Source: an uncultured Bacteroidota bacterium
Lineage (GTDB): Bacteria; Bacteroidota; Bacteroidia; UKL13-3
DNA length: 48,837 nt
Assembly (NCBI GenBank): GCA_903883965.1
Contig: CAISCU010000026.1
Coordinates: 1-48,837 of the forward strand
Reading direction: 5' to 3'
How positions within the stretch are numbered: position 1 is the first letter of the stretch; every line of letters starts with the position of its first letter. The notes beneath the pieces were generated by a model. It had not been told where the DNA came from and did not search any database. It saw only the letters and a program-made list of their open reading frames with translations. Below, one piece after another: positions 43,920-48,837 of this stretch. The position numbers and the translations under genes were made by a program.

Positions 43920-44939
43920 TTATTCAATAATGTTCACTTCTGCCTGTATGTGAATATTGAATTTTTGAAATACAGAATCTTGAATTTGTTTGGCCAAATT
44001 TAATACTTCATTTCCATTTGCCGTTCCGTAGTTGACCAATACAAGGGCTTGGTTTTTGTGGGCTCCGGTATTGCCCACAATTTTACCTTTCCATTCGCAT
44101 TGTTCAATGAGCCAACCTGCTGGTACTTTTATTTGGTTTTGGCTTGTTGGGTAGCCCGGCATATCAGGGTATTTTATTTTTATTTGGTTGTAAGACTCGA
44201 GTGCAATTTCGGGGTTCTTAAAAAAGCTTCCAGCATTTCCTAAAACAGAAGGGTCGGGGAGTTTACTTTTTCTAATTTCTATAACGGCTTTGCTCACATC
44301 TTGAATACTTGGATCTGTAATGCCTGCTTTTTGTAGCACTTCTTGAATGGCTCCATAGCTGTAGTTCAAGCTTGGCTGTTTGTTTAATTTAAAAGTAACA
44401 GAAACAATGATGTATTTGCCTTTGTATTTATTTTTAAAAACACTTTCTCTGTAACCAAATTCGCATTGATCATTGGTAAATGTGAGGAGTTCTCCACTAG
44501 CAATTTCAACTGCGGTTAACGAATGAAAAACAGATTTTATTTCGGCACCATATGCCCCAATATTTTGCATAGGAGCAGCGCCTACACAACCTGGAATCAA
44601 TGATAAGTTTTCTACTCCACCCCAATTGTTTTGAACACAAAATTCTACAAAATCATGCCACACTTCGCCAGCCATTGCTTCTATATAAATAGATTGCTCG
44701 TCTGATTGTAACACCTTCATACCTTTGAGGTTTATTTTGATAGCCATGCCATCAAAATCTTTGGTTAATAGAATATTTGATCCGCCACCTAAAATGAGGA
44801 GTTTTCTATCTGTTAAGTTGAAAGTTTTACAAAGTACCTGAACTTCTTCTAAAGTGTTGAGTTCAACAAATTGACTTGCATTTGCAGCTATACCAAAGGT
44901 ATTGTAGGGCTTTAAGGATATGTTTTGATAAATACGCAT
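43920..44939 (-). CDS. murB: UDP-N-acetylenolpyruvoylglucosamine reductase
   Basis: The 339-residue FAD enzyme makes UDP-MurNAc in peptidoglycan synthesis. It has the FAD-binding LILGGGSNILL and SLIPGCVGAAPMQNIGAYGAE blocks, the catalytic serine in GNAGSFFKNP, the YRESVFK block and the C-terminal glutamate in QAEVNIIE. Domain order and length fit the type I (E. coli-like) form. The ATG at 44939 (MRIYQNISL) is chosen over a TTG four codons upstream. No other mur gene is adjacent. Confidence 0.96.
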   Translation of the reverse strand: MRIYQNISLKPYNTFGIAANASQFVELNTLEEVQVLCKTFNLTDRKLLILGGGSNILLTKDFDGMAIKINLKGMKVLQSDEQSIYIEAMAGEVWHDFVEFCVQNNWGGVENLSLIPGCVGAAPMQNIGAYGAEIKSVFHSLTAVEIASGELLTFTNDQCEFGYRESVFKNKYKGKYIIVSVTFKLNKQPSLNYSYGAIQEVLQKAGITDPSIQDVSKAVIEIRKSKLPDPSVLGNAGSFFKNPEIALESYNQIKIKYPDMPGYPTSQNQIKVPAGWLIEQCEWKGKIVGNTGAHKNQALVLVNYGTANGNEVLNLAKQIQDSVFQKFNIHIQAEVNIIE

Positions 44940-45014
44940 CTGAATAGGCAAATAAACAAATCTGTTTTAGAAATATAAATATATTTTTAAACGAATCAGT
45001 TAAAATGTTCAGTT

Positions 45015-45374
45015 TTATAAAGTACCGCTGTTCAAGGTGTCCTTTAATTTTTGAGGCAATTTGTTCCAAACCAATTGGTATGAATGGGTTAGGAGCTCTA
45101 TAATGAGCTGATCATCTACATCTTCATTGAATTTGACTGTGTTCCAATGGGTTTTGTTCATGTGAAAGCCGGGGGTAATTCCATTGTATGTTGCTCTTAA
45201 CTCCAAAGAATAATCTGGATTGCATTTTAAATTACAGTTATCGGGTTTGTCCATGCCTATGAGGGCATACATTTTGTTGCCTACTTTGTACACAAGTGTT
45301 TGGTCATCGAATGGCAATGTTTCTTCTGTAAATGGTAATTGTAAGCAAGCTTCTCTAAAATCTTCAATATTCAT
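45015..45374 (-). CDS. MmcQ/YjbR family protein
   Basis: The 119-residue protein is of normal length for the CyaY-like-fold MmcQ/YjbR family. The N-terminal MNIEDFREACLQLP, the FDDQTLVYKVGNKMYALIG strands and the SYQLVWNKLPQK helix near the end are characteristic. The biochemical role of the family is not established; DNA binding has been suggested from structure. Its ATG shares a base with the stop of the upstream outer-membrane gene (TAATG), so translation is probably coupled although the two products act in different compartments. Confidence 0.85.
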   Translation of the reverse strand: MNIEDFREACLQLPFTEETLPFDDQTLVYKVGNKMYALIGMDKPDNCNLKCNPDYSLELRATYNGITPGFHMNKTHWNTVKFNEDVDDQLIIELLTHSYQLVWNKLPQKLKDTLNSGTL

Positions 45375-46012
45375 TACAAAGTGCCAAAAAGTTTGTATCC
45401 CAATTGAATTGAAATCATTCCCTTGTTGAGAGTAGGTTGTAAACTTTGGTTGATTTGGATATGGCTGCCAATGTCTCCTGCATAATCATAACGAATGTCT
45501 ACTCTGAATTTTAAAATATTAATGCCTGCTCCCACTGCAAATCCAGTTACAAATTTGCTCAATTCGTTTTTGCTAATGAGGTTAGCATTATCTGGTAAGC
45601 TGGTTTGAGGATTGAGTAACAGCTGAAAATTAGGCCCAGCATATACCCGAATGAGTTTGAAAAATTGTTTGCCAATATAAATGGGTACATTTAAGTACAA
45701 ATCATTGTTTTTAACGCTTGCGGTTGATTGCGCTCCTCCGTTATTTAAAATGCCTGTGATTTCTGTCGTATTGGTTCTGCGAGTGAGTAACAATTCTGGT
45801 TGAATATAAGTGCCTATTAACCAAATTTTAAATTGTGAATATACCCCTGCTTGCAGAATGGTGTTTTCATTATTTGACAATGAATAATTAGACAAGTCGT
45901 TGAATTCCGATTTGCCAGTATTCAATCCTGCTTTAATTCCTATTTCTAGAGATTGTGCTTGAATTTGAAAAAATGACAATAAAAATAAAATACTTAAAAA
46001 TGAGTTTTTCAT
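45374..46012 (-). CDS. outer membrane beta-barrel protein (PorT/OMP_b-brl_2-like)
   Basis: The protein has 212 residues from the ATG at 46012, which gives a clean Sec signal peptide (cleavage after IQAQ); an upstream start would add a non-hydrophobic extension. The mature chain has alternating strands beginning LEIGIKAGLNTG and ending SIQLGYKLFG, as in the 8-10 strand barrel family common in this phylum. It may be a structural or adhesive barrel; no transport role is evident. It is translationally coupled to the MmcQ/YjbR gene. Confidence 0.78.
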   Translation of the reverse strand: MKNSFLSILFLLSFFQIQAQSLEIGIKAGLNTGKSEFNDLSNYSLSNNENTILQAGVYSQFKIWLIGTYIQPELLLTRRTNTTEITGILNNGGAQSTASVKNNDLYLNVPIYIGKQFFKLIRVYAGPNFQLLLNPQTSLPDNANLISKNELSKFVTGFAVGAGINILKFRVDIRYDYAGDIGSHIQINQSLQPTLNKGMISIQLGYKLFGTL

Positions 46013-46178
46013 GGCTGTTAGGGATTGGTGGCATAAAATTAGCTCTTTCAGTTCAAATTTTAACCTAAAATGCAAATGTTATTAACTTCAAACACCATTT
46101 TCAGCTATTCGGAAATTAATATCCAGTTTTAGGAAATCCTTAATCTGAACCAAGTATTTTTTTAACTTATTTTCGGAG

Positions 46179-46850
46179 ATGCTCACAGAAACATATTTTA
46201 CCTCAAATGGCAATGCCTTATTATTTCTGTTTTTATGTATTGTTTTGCTCTTATTTGGAGATTACTATTATAAACTACAGTATTTTTTAAATGGCCGCTT
46301 TTTATCGCAACATACTTTAAATAATTTACTGCAAAATGTACTGTTTAAATCTAACCAATCAACCATGCAAAAATGCATTGTTCAGGTAGGTCATGTGGTA
46401 AATTATGGTTTTGAACAACAGCATGAATTGGCTATTCCAATTGGCAAAGAATTGGCATGTTGTTCTGATTTAGTAAATGCACACAATCAAATTTACTCAA
46501 CAACAATCGAATTTAACGTTGAAGCTTCATCGGCTGATTTGAACTGTTTAATAGCCCCATTTTCACTGGCAGTTTTGGTTGAAAATGCATTAAAATATGG
46601 ATTTAATCAGCCCAACCAACAACAAATCAATTTGCACATTACTTCTAACAGCTTTAGTATAAACGTTTATTTAAGTGGTTACGAATTACCCAGCATTGCA
46701 TCCATTCAGAAACCTCAGGTAGCACATGGCTTGTATTTTTTAAAAGAGAGATTGCGCTATTTCAACCATTATTTTGGTTGTGACTATTTAAGAGCTATTC
46801 AGAAAAAAGAAAATCAATTGGTGTTGAGCATAGCAAAAACAAGCGCATGA
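46179..46850 (+). CDS. small LytS-type histidine kinase with degenerate motifs
   Basis: The 223-residue protein has one N-terminal transmembrane helix (about residues 13-27) and no sensor domain. The usual phospho-acceptor motif NPHFLFN is altered to SQHTLNN, keeping the histidine (His45). The N-box is present (LVENALKYGF, Asn136), but the DNGxG ATP-lid motif is replaced by SGYELPS. The HGLYFLKERL block that follows corresponds to the G-N/ERL region. It overlaps the LytTR regulator gene by 4 bases (ATGA), the standard arrangement for this two-component class. Kinase activity is uncertain. Confidence 0.75.
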   Translation: MLTETYFTSNGNALLFLFLCIVLLLFGDYYYKLQYFLNGRFLSQHTLNNLLQNVLFKSNQSTMQKCIVQVGHVVNYGFEQQHELAIPIGKELACCSDLVNAHNQIYSTTIEFNVEASSADLNCLIAPFSLAVLVENALKYGFNQPNQQQINLHITSNSFSINVYLSGYELPSIASIQKPQVAHGLYFLKERLRYFNHYFGCDYLRAIQKKENQLVLSIAKTSA

Positions 46851-47602
46851 AGGTTTTAATCATTGAAGATGAGCCGGCACAGTTGGCGGGCTTACAAGAT
46901 TTTTTTAAAAAAGAGTTTTCAGAGTTTGAAGTAACAGGTGTTCGTGAATTTGAAGCAGCTAAAAGTATACTTAAAAAAGGAGACTTTGATTTGGCTATTT
47001 TGGATATTTTGCTGAATGGGGTTCCGGTTTTTAATGCACTCAAAGAAATTCCACTAGAAGGGAAACAACTTTTATTTATAACGGGCAATCAGAATTTTGC
47101 AATCAAAGCATTTGAGTTTTATGCGGTTGATTATATCATGAAGCCTTATTCCAATCAGCGTTTAAAAGAAAGCATAGAAATAGCATTGCGCCGCAGGCGC
47201 ATGTTCGAACCCAACTATATCAATCAATACCAATTCATGTTAGATGATGTTAGTAGGAGTGCCATTGAAGCCATAGCCTTGCCAGTTTCTAATGGACAAA
47301 TATTGGTGAAATTAAAAGACATTATTGCCATACAAGCTGAAAGAAGTTATTGTGTGATTTATACCCTTGAACAAGGTAAGATTATCATTAGTAAACCTTT
47401 GGCTTGGATAGATAAACTGCTAGCTCCAGAAGGTTTTTTTAGGGTACATAGGTCTTGGATGATTAACCCAGCACATGTAAAACAATTTATCAAACAGCAA
47501 GGCAATTCTTTGGAGTTGACAGGGCAATTGATAGTTGCCATTACAGACCGTTCTAAGAATAAATTAATAGCATGGTTTAAAAATACCACTTTATTTGGTT
47601 AG
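46847..47602 (+). CDS. LytTR-family response regulator
   Basis: The 251-residue regulator has a CheY-like receiver with the acidic pocket Asp8-Glu9, phosphoacceptor Asp53 (LAILDILLNG), Thr79 and Lys99, all intact. A linker and a LytTR DNA-binding domain follow (about residues 145-245, with KDIIAIQAERSYCVIY and FFRVHRSWMINPAHV). It should bind direct repeats upstream of target promoters. The partner kinase is the degenerate LytS-like protein encoded just before it. Likely targets include the following envelope genes, but this is inference. Confidence 0.93.
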   Translation: MKVLIIEDEPAQLAGLQDFFKKEFSEFEVTGVREFEAAKSILKKGDFDLAILDILLNGVPVFNALKEIPLEGKQLLFITGNQNFAIKAFEFYAVDYIMKPYSNQRLKESIEIALRRRRMFEPNYINQYQFMLDDVSRSAIEAIALPVSNGQILVKLKDIIAIQAERSYCVIYTLEQGKIIISKPLAWIDKLLAPEGFFRVHRSWMINPAHVKQFIKQQGNSLELTGQLIVAITDRSKNKLIAWFKNTTLFG

Positions 47603-47658
47603 GGAAGCTCAAGTTACTAGTTGGGATATTGAAAGACCTGTTTAGGATGAATGTGTAA

Positions 47659-47686
47659 TTGGTGATATAGACTAAATATAGTTTCG
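47659..47686 (+). promoter_or_regulatory. candidate promoter for the barrel protein gene
   Basis: TTG at 47659-47661 and TAGTTTCG at 47679-47686 (one mismatch to TAnnTTTG) lie 17 bases apart, 16 bases before the ATG at 47702. Spacing is slightly short, so the assignment is tentative. Confidence 0.3.
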
Positions 47687-47701
47687 TTTCAAATTATCAA
47701 T

Positions 47702-48307
47702 ATGAAAAAACAACTCCTATCCATTCTGCTATGTGCAGGATTATTTCAATCTTTATCGGCTCAGGTTTATAAAAAAGGCAACATGACACTCTATGCTGGA
47801 ACTGGTTATAGAAATTCTGTTGCAATTATATTAAAAGATGTTGGTGATGGTACATCTGATTCTGAAGGTCCAATACTTTTAGGATACCAATACCATTTAA
47901 CAGATAAATTAATGATTGGCTTATCGTATAGTCTTCAAGCCGCTTCAACAGGAAAAGTGAAAACAGAGACAGCAACTGATAATGTAGTATATAGGACAAA
48001 TATGGTTTTGTCTTGCTTCATGTCACAATTGAACTACACATGGTATAGTCATGAAAAGCAATCGTTTATATTGTATTCAGGCGCGTCAATTGGAACGTTT
48101 TCGGTAAATAAGTCTCTTGAAATTATATCTGGAAATAAGGATTTAGCAACTGCTTATTCTAATATTTCAGATGAAATGGCTTATCATTTTACTGCATTCG
48201 GATTCAAAGGCAGATTTTCAAAAGATTCTAAGTTAGGTGCATTTGCTGAATTAGGCTACGGTGCAAATGGTTTATTCAATGCTGGCATCAATTTTAGTTT
48301 CAATTAA
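47702..48307 (+). CDS. small outer membrane beta-barrel protein
   Basis: The 201-residue protein has a Sec signal peptide (cleavage after SLSAQ) and a strand-rich mature part starting KGNMTLYAGTGY and ending GINFSFN, a terminal aromatic strand suitable for outer membrane assembly. It resembles the porin-family barrels of about 200 residues in Bacteroidota, with no recognisable enzymatic motif. It follows the LytTR regulator by about 100 bases and probably has its own promoter. It precedes a lipoprotein gene by 34 bases. Confidence 0.72.
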   Translation: MKKQLLSILLCAGLFQSLSAQVYKKGNMTLYAGTGYRNSVAIILKDVGDGTSDSEGPILLGYQYHLTDKLMIGLSYSLQAASTGKVKTETATDNVVYRTNMVLSCFMSQLNYTWYSHEKQSFILYSGASIGTFSVNKSLEIISGNKDLATAYSNISDEMAYHFTAFGFKGRFSKDSKLGAFAELGYGANGLFNAGINFSFN

Positions 48308-48341
48308 CTCTCAAACTCTAAAATAAAATAATTAAAAAAAT

Positions 48342-48821
48342 ATGAAAAATTTAAAACCATTTTATTCATTCATAGCGGTTGTTACCGTTGCAGCTTTCTT
48401 TACTATAGTAAGTTGTTCTAAAGACAGCACTTCTGCTACACCCTCACAAACCGATGTGCGCGATTTGGCTGTAGGAAACTATACTGGTAATGCAAACCTC
48501 ACAGATAGCGTAGGTAACAAACAGTTTGATACGACCACTACAATTGTGATTGCAAAGGGCCCAGGTAAAACGTTAACAATTACTGAAGAGGGTAACACCA
48601 TTACAACGAGTGATATTGTAAGTTCTGGTAATAATATCTCTGGTAGTATTCCTTCACAATCTGTTAAATTCAATGGTCAGGATGCAACAATTATTGGAAA
48701 AGGACCAAACAATGATCAATTGGGTTACCAAGATGCTCAAAAAGTATTTACTTATACTTTTGAAATTACAGATGGTCAATTGAAAGGTTATACGTATATG
48801 GTATATGCCAATAAAAAGTAA
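48342..48821 (+). CDS. hypothetical lipoprotein, lipocalin-like composition
   Basis: The 159-residue protein has a type II signal peptide (FFTIVSC, Cys25) and a Ser/Thr-rich linker. A beta-rich domain begins VGNYTGNANL, with threonine-rich strands (DTTTTIVIAKGPG, LTITEEGNTITT), and ends GYTYMVYANKK. The pattern of a YTG-type start and repeating strands is common in small lipocalin-like lipoproteins of this phylum, but I cannot name a family. It may be co-transcribed with the preceding barrel gene. The window ends 16 bases after it. Confidence 0.72.
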   Translation: MKNLKPFYSFIAVVTVAAFFTIVSCSKDSTSATPSQTDVRDLAVGNYTGNANLTDSVGNKQFDTTTTIVIAKGPGKTLTITEEGNTITTSDIVSSGNNISGSIPSQSVKFNGQDATIIGKGPNNDQLGYQDAQKVFTYTFEITDGQLKGYTYMVYANKK

Positions 48822-48837
48822 TTAATTGAATCACTAC

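Noticed and set aside
1-48837. tRNA, rRNA, riboswitch or prophage genes
   Set aside because: No cloverleaf-like tRNA sequence, rRNA segment, conserved riboswitch core or phage gene cluster was noticed by eye; a covariance-model scan was not possible.
47603-48837. Possible recent horizontal transfer of the last two genes
   Set aside because: They look slightly more AT-rich, but signal peptides and promoter-like sequences are typical of the same phylum, and no mobile-element marks are present.

Overview
The window is a gene-dense, AT-rich chromosomal segment of a member of the Bacteroidota. The evidence is two secreted proteins with type IX secretion (Por) C-terminal sorting domains, several upstream elements that match the Bacteroidota sigma factor consensus (TTG - about 19 nt - TAnnTTTG), weak or absent Shine-Dalgarno sequences, a CusA-type pump fused to a TolC-like domain, a SecA of about 1,100 residues with a SEC-C tail, and families typical of the phylum (DUF4293, TonB receptor with a carboxypeptidase-regulatory domain, OmpP1/FadL, LytS/LytTR). 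A Chitinophagia- or Sphingobacteriia-like lineage is plausible, but I cannot narrow it from sequence alone. I saw no tRNA, rRNA or CRISPR array, and no gene-free stretch reaches 300 bases.

Layout. 1-220: 3' end of an IS3-family insertion sequence cut by the window edge. 236-3650 (leftward): gltX, a lipoprotein, a stand-alone B12-binding mutase subunit and an enoyl-CoA hydratase. 3787-6369 (rightward): frr and a membrane-anchored GT51 transglycosylase with a long AsmA-like N-terminal part. 6373-11305 (leftward): TolC, a MacA-like adaptor, a DPM-synthase-like GT2 and a polytopic GT-C-like enzyme. 11338-13845 (rightward): NodB deacetylase, membrane GT2, TatD. 13907-18663: a TonB-dependent receptor that starts with TTG, then a T9SS-exported alpha/beta-hydrolase-fold protein that lacks its nucleophile serine. 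18751-24686: a heavy-metal efflux operon (small His-rich protein, RND pump fused to TolC, lipoprotein adaptor). 24688-26307 (leftward): DUF4293, a Gre-like factor, MsrA. 26365-27489: an outer-membrane porin.

27490-34287 (leftward): a nearly gapless series secA, deoC, SPOR protein, FAH hydrolase, SDR, flavin reductase. 34288-34519 is a 232-base spacer with an IS3-like terminal repeat that has no element attached, and a terminator-like hairpin. 34520-36683 (leftward): proS and a conserved unknown gene. 36772-39795: a low-complexity lipoprotein and an OmpP1/FadL protein, closed by a 21-bp hairpin. 39868-46012: a T9SS protein, aroQ (the only rightward gene of the stretch), GT2, unknown, rlmD, murB, MmcQ/YjbR and an outer-membrane barrel. 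46179-48821: a very small, degenerate LytS-like kinase with a LytTR regulator, then a barrel protein and a lipoprotein.

Functionally this is mostly housekeeping (translation, secretion, cell wall, rRNA modification) mixed with envelope functions. I do not see a clearly new defence or mobile system. The best candidates for a second look are the serine-less secreted esterase-like protein, the GT51 protein with an AsmA-like extension, the pump-TolC fusion with its internal signal-peptide-like segment, the degenerate LytS kinase, the SDR without its catalytic tyrosine, and the number of convergent gene pairs with no room for a terminator.
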